Positions 10,517-24,832 are shown, counted from the stretch's first letter. The stretch is 64,000 bases of DNA from Parastagonospora avenae f. sp. tritici 18332-5 (GCA_022559985.1 JAFJTR010000044.1:1-64000); one strand, 5' to 3'. Numbers and translations are program-made. The notes: generated by a model from the letters alone, not told the origin.

Positions 10517-13500
10517 TTGGAGTATCTTTTGAGACAGTGTGATGAGGAACGGAGGTTCTGGGTCTGAATGGGAAAAGACCAGACTTTAGGTCCTCATGTC
10601 ATCCTGCAAGATTCGGTGATAAAGCAGCGATTGCCTGACAGCTGGTCTTGTGCAACTGGGATCCACAGACCAGTACTGTAGCTCTAGGATTGTCGAATCG
10701 ATAAGGTGGTAAGCCACGGGCCTTTGTCTGCACAGGTTTTGGTTGCGGGGTGGCTTTTTGATCGTACACAAAGAGGCGATCAAAGCTAGATGTGATTTCG
10801 ACGAGGGGCCATCCTGGGTAATGGGGACAAAAGTTACGGACGCAAATGTAGATTATCAGAGAAACCGATATGCACAGGAAGTTAGTACAGTGGAGCTTTG
10901 GGCGTCTGAATACGGGCTTATGCTTGAACGGGAGGGATCGTCCCATCGCCTGCTGTACCAGGTCTAAGTGCATGCTTGCCGGGTGCTACACAGCGACTAC
11001 ACCTTGCCACGCTATTCGAACATGGGAGGGACGGCAAGGTACGCGTTGCCAATGTCCCTAGCGCCCGCCTCATGTTAGTCAATCAGCCCAAGTCCAGCCA
11101 GCCGCGAGCATGGTCAGTGTTGAGTCGAGGACGCGAGTGAACGACTCGAACTCTATGCGCTGATCTGTGCATTGTGACCGGTACCGGGCATATTTTCAGA
11201 AGGACCAAGGTCAGACGCTCACTGCATAACAGAGCAGCGTGTAGGATGGCGAATAGGGGATGTCATCGTGTGATGAGTTTCAGCAAGTATGCAGATTGTT
11301 GGAAGGAGTAAAGTCCGCCACGTTTTCCGCACGGACCCCGTTGCGAATTTATCCCAGCAACGACCGGATGTGACGAAGATTGCCTGTGACACAACACGGT
11401 GCCAACCGCGCCCTCGACGCGTCCATGTGCATTTGCAGCCACCCAACTGGGTGATTTTTTGTTGGTGTTTGATGGATCTTCCCGCATCTGTTGAACCACG
11501 CTGCCGCGCCGCTTCATTTTCTTCCAACAGGCGGACCATTCTGCCGGCGACGTCGCCCTTTCAAGCACAACAACAACCCCTTTCTGAGTTCTGTGGGGAA
11601 ACAGCCCGCTAGCTTATTGTGGGGGATAGGCGGCAGGCCTGACGCTCGCCAGTTAGGGGCGTGCCGCATGCACCCTTCCATTCGAGACCTCGGCATAGCG
11701 ACTCTGCATTCTTCAGTGTGTCATATCCGCGCGGTCCGAATTGATAGTCTTTCCGTACTCCGCGGCGGACTGACTCTAGTGACACGCCGCGTGTCAAAAG
11801 AAACATTTGGTCCGACGACACAAAGACGATGTACTTGCGGCTTTCCATCAGAATCGACTTCAAATTCCTCATCATTCGTATCCTCTTGCGCGAGCGCGGG
11901 CAGCAGGTGCCCGGCTTTCGCTTGCGTCTTCCGAAAACCTGGCAGACCTACCGAGCATCGGTGCTTTTGAGGCGTGGTTCACGAAGCAATCAAAACTCGC
12001 AATCAAGTCAAAGCCACATTTTCGGCAGCTCCGTCCAACACAGCCTGTTAACTCTCAAGCGAGGTCAGACGAAGCAAGAGGACCTGCTACACGATGACGG
12101 CTCGGTCGTTTCCAGAAAGTTCTTTGCCAGGAGCGGACGCATTTGATACAGGAGCACATCTATTGTTGGGTGCGCAGAACTCCGCGGGTGCACCCCATAC
12201 GACTACACAAGCGAGTGTTTGATGCACACGGGAGCGTGAGAAGAGCTGGCGGCTCTCTTGTCAGAACTTCGAAGAATGCATTGAGCTCTTGTCCTGCGTG
12301 TCAGGAAGTGAATCCTTCATCCTTCCTGCTCCAGAGCTTAGACCGCAAGCACTCGCGAGGTCACCGCGCGTTACAGCCAAGAAGCGCATCGCATGCTGCC
12401 TGCAGACGGCGCAGCACTGCAATGATGAAGTCTTGCATGTCGGTCCGTTTACATATTCGACATTCCCGAGTACCTGGAACTAAGCGACGAAGTCAATCTA
12501 TCTCATCCTTGGGATTTCTGCGGGATCAGGCCCTAGTTGTTAGGAGTTGCGCGTGGAAGCCAACGCCTTGTCGCGTGCCTACTCTCCCATTAGACACGAG
12601 CGCGTCTTTTCCAGGATTAATATATTGCTTGGTCGAGACCTTTGCATGTGGCGTCGAAGAGCTGCCATTCAGGACTAGTCGCTTGGTACGTAGGAGCAAG
12701 TACCCAGTCCACGGGTTTACCCCAAGGACCACTTTACCCCACAAGCGTCAATGGTCTGCTTGAACGGCCATCGCGCCTCTTGCAAACTAGACCATCACAA
12801 AGCCTGGATTCAGATTCTGCACTCCCGACTCCCTTTTCACGTGCACCACCAATCATCGACACGCGACGTGTTATTTCCAAGGTAATATATGCAGTCACAG
12901 CAGTTCGCTAACGCATTTCGGAGATCTCCAAGTACCCGATTCGCGAGACGGGCGAAGCTGACTGCGTCAGGCGTGTGTTGAGGAAAGTTACTGTGCTCAC
13001 AGCCACGGAGTTGGCTGGCTCGACCCTGACCGTGAGACGACTGTTCACGGTAGACGTTTTCGAGTGAAGTACCGCGAACCATTTCGTGACACAACATTAA
13101 CCGGTCAGCCAATTCTCGATCCGTCCGTCAAATCGTACCCGTCTCGTGTCTGCGTATGTGCCGCGTCAATGTACACAACGTTCCGCAGCGCTCCCGTGTT
13201 TGTCAAAGCACATGCAGTGGTGGCGCTGCTTCAAACCATCTGATGCTTTTTCCAAACCTGAAGCAATTCACAACGACGACCAATGAGCTCATGAAATAAG
13301 CCACGCGACTCTCTACTCATTCACCCAGGTGGTCACCTTCCTCGATGGCGGATATGTGCATATATATCTAAGCGAACGATACAATAGGCGGCCATACGGA
13401 TCGATCTCTACAAGGCGGTGTGTCATATCCACATCATTCCGTCCGCAACCATAAAATTATCTTACCGGGCATCCGAGCATCGAATCCCGCCAATCAGGTC

Positions 13501-15589
13501 TCACTAATGTTTGTCGGACAAGGTTGTTGGAAGCCACATGGAGGTAGAACGCGTGAAGCATAGCTTCATTAGCTGGTGCTGTCCCCAGGCTTCCGGTTGA
13601 CCGTCCTTCGCCATCTCCACATCTTGGTGTGAGCACATCGAGAGAGGCGGGTCAGCCATGTCGACACCCTTCGACCGAGGTCATCAACGACCCTAATCTT
13701 AGCATGCCAGAGCGCCCAATTGACTCGATTCCTGCCCCGATTCCTTCACAGCCCGACCGCCGCACAGTAAACTGCGTCTTCACGAACAGCCGGTCGTGTG
13801 CGCTCCATCAAGACATCTCGCAGAAAGGCTCCTGCGTTCCGCACGAACTCAAGCAGGGTACGCGGTTCATAACATTCGCGATATAGATATGTCAGCTTCC
13901 CCCCAGCGTCAGCAATATATTTGATCGGCCCTGAGGAGAGTCTGTATTGAGTTAGGTTCGTCGTTTCGATGATGCAATTCGCTTGTGTATGAAACATAGC
14001 AAGTATCTCCCCTGGACAATCCCGGCGCAAGAACGAACACATGTTCACGTCATTGGGCAACACATAACATCCGCTCCTGCTACAACTACGAATCTAAACG
14101 ACGTCAGCACGGATCGTCGTCATTGGTATACGGAACTTTTCAAACAGCTACAAGTTTTGCTTTGTGACTCGACCAGTCTCCTGCGTCGCTTCGAGTGTGG
14201 CAGCTGGCGTGTGACTTGATCACACGGAGTGGTATGCAGTGTGACTGGATCAAACGAAGAGCGTATGTCGCTTAGTGATGATATGCGCAGAATCAGCTTA
14301 CACATGCACGTCTATGTCAAACATGCTACACTGCATAGAGAGAAAAGCGGAAGTTGTTGGAGGAAGCAATGATTCAAAGATATAGTGCCAAGTGCATACA
14401 CCTTATCTTCACACGTGAAGAAGCATGGAACCATGTTAGTAGCAGACGGACTTGATTCGCATCTGCGTGTGAAAAATTTTGATGTGCGAGAAAAGGCGCT
14501 GAACAATGTCCAAGTCGAATTTCGTTGTGGGCTGCGGCCGATGTGATCTGATTGTTGCTATGGCAGTGCACGAAGACGAGGCTGTTCAGAGATGCTGTCG
14601 ATTGTACATCTGACTAAGTGAACTTGCAAGCACATCGTAGCAGGTGCGGGTTCGAGCATAGAACGCTTGAGTAGGGTAGCCGCTTCTTAACGAATAGCAG
14701 TTCGTCAATCGGTTGATCTGAACGATTTTGGGCATATATCATCCACGTTAATCATAGATGTTCTCCGACCTGGCTAAGTATTATCCCGTAAAAGACAATA
14801 TCAATGACTTCGACCACCTGTGAATTCTTTGCACTTCATACTGATTGCAGAATAAATGGAGATGCACTTCAAATACAGCGTCTACAAGCAAGTCCGTTCA
14901 CGCCTGGTGCTGAGGAGCGAATCAAAGCGGCTAGATACGCAGGTTGCAAGACAGCGATGGGCAAACGCTTTCCACGATACATGATGTCCTTTGGAGATCA
15001 TAGAAGACCAATTGAAGTAATCGAGAGGTTTTCAAGGTTGCCCCGCGCATCGCCTTTCACGTTTTCGAAAGTGGTCATTAGGAGTATTCGGGTTGATCAT
15101 AATCTTAGACACCCAGTACAACCTAGCCTTCCCTCGCTTCCATCTAGGCAGTACAAAATCGCCCTCGCCGAAGCAGTAATTCTTCTTGAGGCCGTAGAGC
15201 GCTATGGTAACACCCTCTTCAGGTAGTTCAGAGCGGAGTTCACTTCCGAATGAGGCCACGATGCTCCACTTTTGACGTGTTCATTACGCTAAGCCTTGCA
15301 CTAGAATTGCGAGGCTGAGCGAAGAAGATCTGGACCGGAACTTGCGCATCAAACTCCAGTCTGGAGATCATCATACTCAAGTTCGAGTCGTGTATGGCGT
15401 TCTTAGGCGTCAACAGCACAGCTGAACTCATGGCGATCGAGAACAAACTTTGTAAGTTTTATGCCACGGTGCGGCTGATAGATTCCGTGGACAATGTATA
15501 AGTACCCAGGTGATTCGCCATGTAACTGCTTAGGCAGTATCGCTCCTCTAAATCATTCAAGATGTATTCCTAAGACCTCCACCGTTTAG
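10517..15589. other. 5 kb stretch without a recognisable gene
   Basis: Contains the GPCR promoter. Open frames at 11491-11970, 12143-12763 and 14804-15226 (+) were read and show neither domains nor amino-acid composition typical of genes. The unresolved first exon of the Apple-domain gene should lie near the right end. No terminal repeats, transposase motif or tRNA-like B box was found by eye. Confidence 0.45.
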
Positions 15590-16132
15590 TGGACCAAAAC
15601 ACGCGTCTCCATCGTCAAGGGCCCTACGCCTACCGTGATCAAACGCCAGACCACCACCGTGACGACCGCGACGAGCGTCCTCCCCGCACCAGCGTCGTCG
15701 CAGACTCTCACCTTCTTCGAGACGTCCACACTTATCAGCAACATCCAATCAACTGCCAGTACGACCGTAACGTCAACAACCACCATCACTGAGGCCGCAG
15801 GACCCGCGCCCACTGTATACGACGCATGCGGCCCCAGCAACATACTCAATTCATACCAAGGCAAGGCTCTCGATACTTTGTACTTCGGCCCTCCCGGTAC
15901 AGCCATAGTTCTTGGAAATACAGCGACGGCGTACGATTGCTGTGTCAAATGTATCAACAATGCGAACTGCGCTGGTTCGGGGTTTGCTGGTGGTACCTGT
16001 TACGGCCTCACGCCGGATGTCAGTTGCTCGGGTAATTTGGTATCAGGGCAGTTCGGTTTGTCAGATGGGGACACTACTATTTTCTCTGTTAGTAATAGTG
16101 GATGTGGGCAGTGGGCTCCTCAGGCTCGATAG
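15590..16132 (+). CDS. Apple/PAN-like secreted protein, 3' exon(s); 5' end unresolved
   Basis: The frame is open from 15590, just after a TAG that coincides with a possible acceptor (CCGTTTAG), to the stop at 16130-16132. It contains no ATG, so a first exon with start and signal peptide must lie upstream, or has been lost. The first ~60 residues are Thr/Ser-rich (stalk-like, likely O-glycosylated). The rest is a Cys-rich module (YDACGPSN..., AYDCCVKCINNANCAGSGF, GGTCYGL, final SGCGQW) resembling fungal Apple/PAN-type carbohydrate- or protein-binding domains. Likely an extracellular or wall protein. If no 5' exon exists it is a beheaded pseudogene. Confidence 0.6.
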   Translation, partial: WTKTRVSIVKGPTPTVIKRQTTTVTTATSVLPAPASSQTLTFFETSTLISNIQSTASTTVTSTTTITEAAGPAPTVYDACGPSNILNSYQGKALDTLYFGPPGTAIVLGNTATAYDCCVKCINNANCAGSGFAGGTCYGLTPDVSCSGNLVSGQFGLSDGDTTIFSVSNSGCGQWAPQAR

Positions 16133-17440
16133 AGATTTGAGAGAAGTTGTTCCTGATACCGTGGCTTTCTAGAATGTATCCGTAATTATAATGTGATGAG
16201 TATCAGCCAATGTGGCGTTCTATATAAGAGCAAAGAGAATTGTCCTGAATTCCCATGGTAAATTCTGTGCTGAGGTGGAGGATAGACTGTTGTCCACCAA
16301 GTTTGTCAAGACTGCAGTGATATGCAAATGTACTCCACGTGGTTTGGACATCCTTGCCCTACCGGTACTGAAGTAGCGCGCCTTCGAAGATTTTGCTTCG
16401 ATGCGACGCCCAAAACTCCAAACTTGAGAGCAGGCAAAGATTCGGCATCTCTCGGCAACTCTAGGCTCGAATCAGCTACTTGTGACCTGCGCAGCTGCGC
16501 GCAGCTTGTATACTGTATATACAACCAACACTTGAGAGAAACGCACTATTGGGGTGTGACCGAACTGCATCATCACTTCTCACAAAGACGTTTCTATGTG
16601 GTCGCTCGCTTGCGTACAAGCACGCGAAATAACACCAGCTGCAACGCTATGCTGTCATCTTTTCAATGCGACTGTGGTACGAGTGAGATAATTGGATACA
16701 AGTGCTTCAAGCGCATGCAAATGTATGATGTGACATGTCCTGCTCTAGCCATTCATCGAACAGCGATAGCAAAAGGAACTTAGTCTTGGCTGAGCGCAGA
16801 CACCAACGCCAAATAACTTCCAGGGCAGAGTCGCTATAGATATGAAAAGCGAAGGGATGTTTTAGAACTTGTGGGTCTGCGTCAAGACTAATTGTTGGTG
16901 TTGCTTCACTTTTCAGAAAGCGCAGTGTCGAGATCATTCCTGGGCGCTGTGGTTGAGCCGGATGGAGAGAGCAGCAACATCTCACTGACCTAGTCACTGA
17001 ATTCTTCTGATATTCAATGCTAAAGTGAATATGGTGTCAATGTTGATGATGAGAATGGAGGACTTCGCATACATAGGCTTCCAGACAATTGGCGTGATTT
17101 TGTCAAAAACACCCTTTGCGTGGAAGGGCCGCGATTTTGGACGAAGCGGGGGTGAATGTCTTTCACTGTCACTCGAATATCAATGTTTCTGCCATTTGCT
17201 GCCTTACAACGTGGTGATGTTCAAGTAAAGGTTAGGGGACGCCGTGACTGCCGAAACATGACTGGACGCTAGGCCGAATTTGGTACTATGCTTTCGCGAT
17301 TGTTTGGCGTGCCCCATCGGCTTCAACAACGGACCTGGACAACGTCATAACCTCCTACATGCTCAGTCTCCTAATAATGTATAATCTACACGCTCTATGA
17401 AGCATTGCGAACATCGATAATCCCGCGCAATCGATATTAG
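16133..17440. other. Gene-free stretch before separase
   Basis: Short frames only. The right end is the separase promoter region; no clear TATA or cell-cycle box stood out. Confidence 0.5.
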
Positions 17441-20400
17441 ATGGCCACCAAGGACGAGCCGACGCGTCTGCGCATCGACGAAGTAAAAGCGAACCTCCGA
17501 TCGACCACTACCTGTTCGGCTGCAACGGTCACAACACTGCAGGAATTGCTTCTGAAGAAGTCAGAGGAACCTACACAGAAAGAGAATGTCAGAGTCAAGG
17601 CACAGGCGACAGCGCGGAGGAGAGCTGGAGCGGCGACTGCTGCAGCCAATGTGGAGATCAAAGATTCTGCAATAACACTCTCGCCAAGGGAGAAGTACAT
17701 ACTGGCTACCGAAGTCGCCAACACCACCCTCAAGAACCTCGCAGACGCTCTGAAGACCCCCTCGTATACGACCGCCCAGAAAACACCTCCACCAAGAAAA
17801 CCCACCCCTAGCGAAGATGCGCGAAAGCCAGTCCGATCACGAGCAGGACACACGAAGAGCGCCTCTGTCTCACAGCGCCCTCTGAAGGAACGATCTGCCT
17901 CGCAGATAAGCAATGCACCACAAAAGCCGGCGATACGGCGATCTTCGTCATACTCATCCTTCCTGACTACAGGCCCCGATACGGGCCTGGTCTCCGTGGC
18001 TGAATGCGCTAGAGTTGCATTTGCATATTTGGGGACAGTGGAAGCCACGAAAGTGCTGGGCAAAGACTCACAGGAGCTACAATTGGAGAGCGGCATTCTG
18101 GCGTTAATTGGAAAACTGGTTGCGCTGGGACTTGACGGACTTGCCATCAAAGAAATGAGACACCTGAAAAAGAGGCTGGACAAATATTTGGGTCACGATG
18201 TTGAGGTGCAGCGCCCTGGAAGTCGAATTGCTGAAAAGGGGGCCCAAAACGCTGTCTCGGGAGAGAAGGAAAGCCTGGCATCGCTGTTGGACTTTGCAGA
18301 AATCGGATCCGAAAGCCCTGCAGTGCCAATCGTGGTCAATCTCCAAATATACGCGCTACGAGTAATCGCAAAACTGAGCCGGCCTCGCATCATCGAAGCA
18401 ACCTGGGACTACCTGAAGCTGTCTAACCCTTCCTCCCCCGCAAACTTGATACATCATATGATGACCTCGCCAGGTGGCCAAGTCAAAGCTGCGAGACAGT
18501 TTGAAGTCCTCTCCCAAACAATAATCTCGCTCTGTCCACATATCGCTAGCTCGCACGATGAGAAGCCCCTACAGCCATCGACGGAGACTGTTTTACTTTT
18601 GCAACAATTGGCATTCAAGGTCCGGAAGACGTGGTGGAGCTTAGCAAAGCATCAGGGTAACGAAGAGAAGGAACTGCTAGAGCCATTCACGAAGTGCTTG
18701 ACTGCCTTTGCAAGAAGATCGCAGATATCGCCAAACAAAAAGTACAGATTGGCTGCAACTCTATACGAAGATTTGAGAGGGGACCAGCGCGGCCAAGGAA
18801 ATGCACATACATCGAGCGCAGCAATCAATCAAACCCTGAGTTCTTTAGCTCAGGCCGCTGGGCTGTCTGAGGAGGCAGTTCGATGGTTGGGCACAGCGCA
18901 ACCCGCTTCCTCATCAACCGGATCCACCGCAAAACAAAGCGCTCGCATAGTTCGGATCGCAAATGTTACTATCGAAGCCTTTTTCAAAGACGATGCGACG
19001 CCGGGTTTAGAAGATGCAGTCAGTAATGCGCTTGAGGCGTTGGGAGGTAGCCTCAGTGGATCCGGGGCAGACCTGGACACACTTTTCGTGGAAGTCAATG
19101 CCTTCAGACGTGCAGCAACTCGACTTCTTATGGCTCTCTCTGCGAAATCTGAGCAGGTTAAAGAACAGGACGATGCCAGGCAAAGCACTATCCACATTAT
19201 CGCGGCGAGCATACATTTCTCGGCCAGGATGGTAGGTGTGAAACCAGCAGACAGCGCAGATGTAAATGCACAACGCCGGCACGATGCGAGGATGACTATG
19301 TTGTCCAAGTGCACGAAGAGTAGCCTCGACTCTGTGTTGGCATGTTGCAAACAAATCGTCAACTCTGAACAACAATGGCAGGAACTCGATGTCATGCTGC
19401 AAGAATGCTCGCACATCATACATCGACTTGAAGAAGAGTGTTCGCTCGGTGCAAATGCCGACCTGCTAGATTCCGAAATGACTGAGTCACTACTCGTGAA
19501 GCTTTCCAACGCGTATTGGGCTATCTATCTTCAGCTAAGGAAGGCCAAATTCACCTCAGCGATTCTTATTACGTCAATGCAGCGCTCTATCAATCTCGTA
19601 CAGATGAGATCTCAAGACATGCGGTCCGGGGGTCATCTCATCATGAAGCTCGAGCAGCTCGGTGATACTCTCGAAGGCCTGGATAGCACTACGAAGGCAC
19701 GAAAGGCGTACATGCAATGCCTTCAGGCGCACCTCGGATCAGACGCGTCTCAAAAACTAGCCGATGCTGCCGCGACCAAATCATTGCAGGAAATTTTCGG
19801 GGACCAGGGCCCATTGGGCACGTTCAATCGTGTCTTGAAGTCGCATCATCGCAGTTTTCTCAAATCAGGCGTCTCAGATGCGAAAGAGATGGCGTTTTTT
19901 GACGACTCCGATTTACAGTCTGAAGTCCGAGGTGTGCTTCTAGAGTACCAGCTGAATCTCTATCTACGTACATTGTCCAAGAACCGACATTGGGATACCA
20001 ACCTTAATTCATCAGTCACTGCCCTCGTGGAACGCCTCCAAAGTCTCTACGCAGCGAATCAGTATCCTATCCGACGATTACGACTACTTGCGTCCCTACT
20101 TCAGCTCTCCCAAAGTCATGCTGATGTTGCTTCGATGCCGTCTTTGGAATCAGATGCGTCGCAAACATCTCTGATTGATATTTCAGGCTCCCAGGACGAA
20201 GGCTTAATACGATTTGGCCCGCATCTGAACGCCTTCTGTAAGCTCAAGATCTCGACACAGGAGCCTACTCCACAGGTGCCAATTCTCCGGGAGTGCTTAT
20301 CTACGTGGGAGTCCATCCTTGCCACTTCGTCTTCTTGGCAAAGCCTTGTCGATCGTGTTGATGATACCGAGAGTTGGCTCTCAGATTTGAAGACAAGTGT

Positions 20401-23400
20401 CGAATATCTCAACGTGAACGGCGAGGAGTATTTAGCATTACCCGTACTTCATCTCCTCGTGAAAGCAGGCGAGCTGCAAAAGAGCCCCGATCCATCTGAC
20501 ACTGTCACAAGCCTCTGTGCTCTGGGACTGCAATTCCTGCGTCTCGGCTACACCGGAAAGGCTGGACTTTCGTTGGCTAAAGCAGAAAAGCTGATCACCA
20601 ACTACAAGCCATCCACGGAGGCCAGGCTGCGATGGCATGTTGCATATGCTGAGTACTTGGCTCGAATCGGGAATACGGCCAAGGCGTAAGTGCTTTCTAT
20701 CATTCAAACAATCTTCATACTAACATCGCTAGTCTTACCATCATGACTGGTGCACAAAAGCATGCTCTTGCGGATCAGCAATTCATGGATCTTGCTAAAC
20801 CATCAACTACTCTCTCGTCGAGACTGCGCTTCAACAGGGTGTTAGCTGATGCCACATACGTCTACTCGCTTCTATCGACAATCGAAGGAAGCTACAAGGA
20901 TGCTGCCAAGCATGCGAGGCAATGCGTGGCTCTCAATCGACGTATTTGGGCGGCATTGGAGTCAAGAGCCACTGTTAAGAAGGCTGCGCCTGTTGATGAT
21001 TCAGAGTCGGACATTGATGGGCCCAGCAAGGTAGCGTTCGACCCATTGAGCTCAATGCGTAACGAGAAGGGCGCACCTATCGTCATGTCTGTCACACACG
21101 ATGCACTGAGTGGTCCCGAGTTCTGGTCTCTGGTGCCTGCCTTATATCGGGGACTGATGCAGCATTCGCAAATTTTCGCCCATCAGGGATTACTGCACGA
21201 AGCAATCTACGTCGCAGAACAAGCTGAGAAGGTCGCATCTGCCTCGAAATCGCCAACTCTCATGATCGATAATGCCAGCTGGCGCGCGGACTGCTGGGCT
21301 CAAAGTGGCAGACCCGATAAAGCGCAACCTATCCTCGATTCGCTTTCGGTTGATGCGAGCCGAAAATGTCTCTCGATCATTGGCTACCAATCTGCAGTTG
21401 CCAGAGTCCACCACTGGACTGGTCAGTACGAAGAGGAGATTGCGTCGTATGACACACTCGAACAGCTTTTGAAGGACCTGACCTCGCCACTACACACAAA
21501 AACTTTGGACACAATCTCATATGATGTCGATAGTCTTGTTGATCAAATGTCCCAGATGACGGTTGGGACAACAGAAACCACAACGACCAAAGCCGCAACA
21601 ACAACGAGAGATCGTAGGCCTGCAGTCAAGGCTGTCAAGGCTCCAATACGCAAGACAACTGCAAAGCCTGCTGCGAACGCTCGATCTAAGGTCAAGACAG
21701 CTGTCGCTGCAAAGACCGCGTCCACGTCGAAAGCTAAAGGATTCGCCGTTCAGTCCTCAGAAACGTCCAGCAGCAGTGAACAATGTTCGGTCTTGCACAA
21801 CTTTCAACTCGAGATCACAAATCGACGGGTTCTTGCGCATCTCTTGCAGGAGGATCTCGCAACCGCATCTGCTCTTCTAGCCCAGATGGATGAAACAGAA
21901 GTCGCTACAGCCCGGGATTTATCTCATTCATGGGCGGCGTTCAAGACAATGCTCGCGCAAAGCACCAAACAGATTGCCGAGAACATTGCAGTCAACACAT
22001 TGCCCGAATCTACCATTGCCTTCCCCGCAATTAACACCAAGGAGCGAAGACTATCTGATGAAGCCAATGTAAAGCGCCCTGCACTGGCATCATCAACAAC
22101 AGCAAAAACTGGCCGCGCCAAGAAGCCCGTGAATGATGATTTCGTTGAGACATTACGAGATGCTAGAAATCGCCTAGTACAAGCCCACACAGCATGCGCT
22201 GCAAATGGTCCAAATTACATGTTTCAGCAGGTATCCATGGCGCTGGGCACCATCACGGTATTGATTTCTGCAGTATCTGGACACGAGATAGGTGGCTCTA
22301 TACATCCGTTGTATGCGGCTTACATGGGTGAAGTCCCAAAATGCAACGCGCTGAGGCTCGCGCAAGATGCGATCGAAGCCGAAAAAGAGCCAATGTCACG
22401 CGATGACTGCTTGCGATGGCCCAACTCATCTTGCACTATCTCTGCCCCCACAGCAGTGTCGAACTTCCAGAGAGAATATATTGACATCATTCCGGAGACC
22501 TGGAATGCCGTATCTCTGGCACTGAACGATACTCGCGATGAGCTATACATCACACGCTATGAAAGTGGTGTGTCTCCATTCCTACTCCGCCTGCCATTAG
22601 CTCGACACGCATCCCGCGACATGGACGAGGAGGAATTCTCTTTCGAGGATGGCAAACGAGACTTCGACGAGATTATCGAGCTCAGTGACTTTAGTACACG
22701 CACTGCCAAAGATATGACCTCGAGAGAAGCCCGTCAACAGTGGTGGGCCGAACGCGAAGCTCTTGACACAAGGCTACACGAGCTCCTCATCAACATGGAG
22801 AACATCTGGCTGGGCGGATTCAAGGGTATGTTTTCTCAGCATGAGCGACAGCCAAGCTTGCTTGCCCGCTTTCGCAAGTCTTTGGAGAATATGTTGAATC
22901 AGCATCTCCCGTCTCGCAAAAAGAAATCCCAAGCAAAGAGGCCCACGTTGGATACTAGAGTTCTGGAATTATTCATTGGTTTAGGCGATGCCAACGACGA
23001 GGACCTGGACCTGGACGAGCCGTTGATGGATCTCATGTACTTTGTGGTCGATATTCTACACTTCAACGGCGAGCGCAACGCGTACGATGAAATCGACTTC
23101 GATGCCATGGTTGTGGAAACGCAAGAAGCGCTGCAAGCATACCACAGCGCAGCGCAATCACCTCAGACTACTAAACATACGATCCTCATCTTGGACAATA
23201 ACTTGCATGGATTCCCTTGGGAATCATTACCCTGCTTGGAGCATCTCTCCATATCTCGCCTTCCTTCGCTAGCTGCACTTCGAGAACGTCTTTTGGTTGC
23301 GAGGCAGTGCAACGATGACACACACCAGCCGCCTGGACATTATATAAGAGCAGGATGTGGAGGTACCAGCATTCTGAATCCGGGTGGTGACTTGTCGCAC

Positions 23401-24099
23401 ACATCAAAGACGCTCAAACCTCGCTTGGACGAGCTAGAAGGGCCTTGGACACAGATTGCAAACCGCGCACCAACAGAAAAAGAGTTCGAGGACTCGTTGC
23501 GAGAAGAGGAACTGGTGCTCTACTTTGGACATGGTAGTGGTGCCCAGTTCGTACGCTCAAAGGCTGTACGCCGCCTCTACCCCGGCCAACAGGATGATCA
23601 CAGTAGGAAACCAGGCTGTGCGACAACGTTTCTCTTTGGCTGTTCGTCTGTGCATCTCACAGAGAACGGCATCTACGAGCCGTCGGGTATGCTTGCTTCG
23701 TACCTCACTGCCGGTGCACCTGCCGTTGTAGGCATGCTCTGGGATGTCACAGACAAGGACTGTGATCGCTTCGCTATCAAAGCAGGTGAGCTATGGGGCC
23801 TCTGGCCTGAGCCAGAAGAAGACACTGCACCAGTAGTACCAAAGACTCCTGGTAGAAAAGCAAAGGGCAAGGGAAGAGTTGCGCAAGTGGCGGACGAGGT
23901 CGAGGACGCAATAGCACCCGGCAGTGCGAAGAAGGGCAAGAAACCCAAGGTTGTCAATGATGAGGCTGAGCCTGTTGGAGAGCGGCGTAGAGGGTTGGGC
24001 TTGGATGAATGCGTCAGAGAGGCGAGGAAGTCATGCATCTTGAGGTATTTGAATGGGGCAGCCGCAGTTGTATACGGCATTCCGGTATATTTGGAGTAG
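17441..24099 (+). CDS. ESP1: Separase (sister-chromatid separating protease)
   Basis: Two exons, 17441-20685 and 20733-24099, around a 47-nt GTAAGT...GCTAG intron with a perfect CTAAC branch site, giving 2203 aa. The long N-terminal part is a helical-repeat region with a basic Ala/Lys/Thr-rich linker (about residues 1350-1420). The C-terminal clan-CD protease domain has the catalytic pair: His2015 in YFGHGSGAQ and Cys2052 in FLFGCSSVHL, followed by AGAPAVVGMLWDVTDKDCDRF. Separase cleaves the cohesin kleisin at anaphase onset and is held inactive by securin. A short Lys-rich insert (GRKAKGKGRV and onward) interrupts the domain near the end. The size matches fungal separases (BimB/Cut1). Confidence 0.97.
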
Positions 24100-24832
24100 A
24101 ACGGGCATCAAGACGGGGTCCTAAATTTCATCACTTTGCATCGCCAGACGGTGGTGAGGCTCATTCATTGCACGAACTGACCATGTCCAATCACATTTAC
24201 GTGGCTAATATAGGCGCTGGCTCATGCACGCATTCAGCCTTGCGCTTAGCTCCCGAACATCATTACACACAGCATCACACGAAGACTACAGACTCACCAC
24301 TTTCCAAGCGACACAAGGTTTCGGCGCATGCAGTGTCACAACCCCCCATCAACGGCCAACTCGTACAACTCGACGCTATCGAACCCAGACTCGTACTCGC
24401 GCGCCTGCTGCCTTACGAACCCCCGTCACCCACTCGCACGATGTGTACAGAAACTTACTTTTTAAAGCAAGGACTAGGCGGCGAGGGCAAGGCTGCCTTG
24501 CGCGGAGTCAGGGCGGTGTAGTCTAGATGTTTGAAACAGGACTGCATTGGACGCCTTTGGATGCCTACGCTGGGGGGCCCTACGCACCGGTGAAGCTCGA
24601 TATAGATATCAAGTGAATGCGTGCCACGGCCACGTTGTCTTCCGGAACATACAATTTTTTCTCCTGCGCGTTTCGTTTGTTTGTTGTGAGCTAGTGATCT
24701 TGTCTCAGCACACAAGGGGGTGGAAACATTTCTCTCACTTCTGCAAATCTTTCTGCGACGCCGATACATCAAACGCCGCGATACACAGATACCGCAACGA
24801 CACCTCACATAATCACACAAAAACAAGCAGTC
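24100..24832. other. Gene-free stretch; promoter of the first MARVEL-like gene
   Basis: Frames at 24009-24521 (+) and 24455-24934 (-) overlap real genes and are shadows. The right end carries a C/A-rich leader typical of fungal 5' UTRs. Confidence 0.5.

Noticed and set aside
12143..12763. 206-codon open frame on the plus strand
   Set aside because: Composition is random-like with many Arg/Ser/Cys; no domain.
14640..14680. gggttcgagc, resembling a tRNA B box
   Set aside because: No A box or acceptor stem could be paired around it.
17437..18183. 248-codon frame antisense to the separase start
   Set aside because: Shadow frame; separase exon 1 continues for more than 3 kb on the plus strand.
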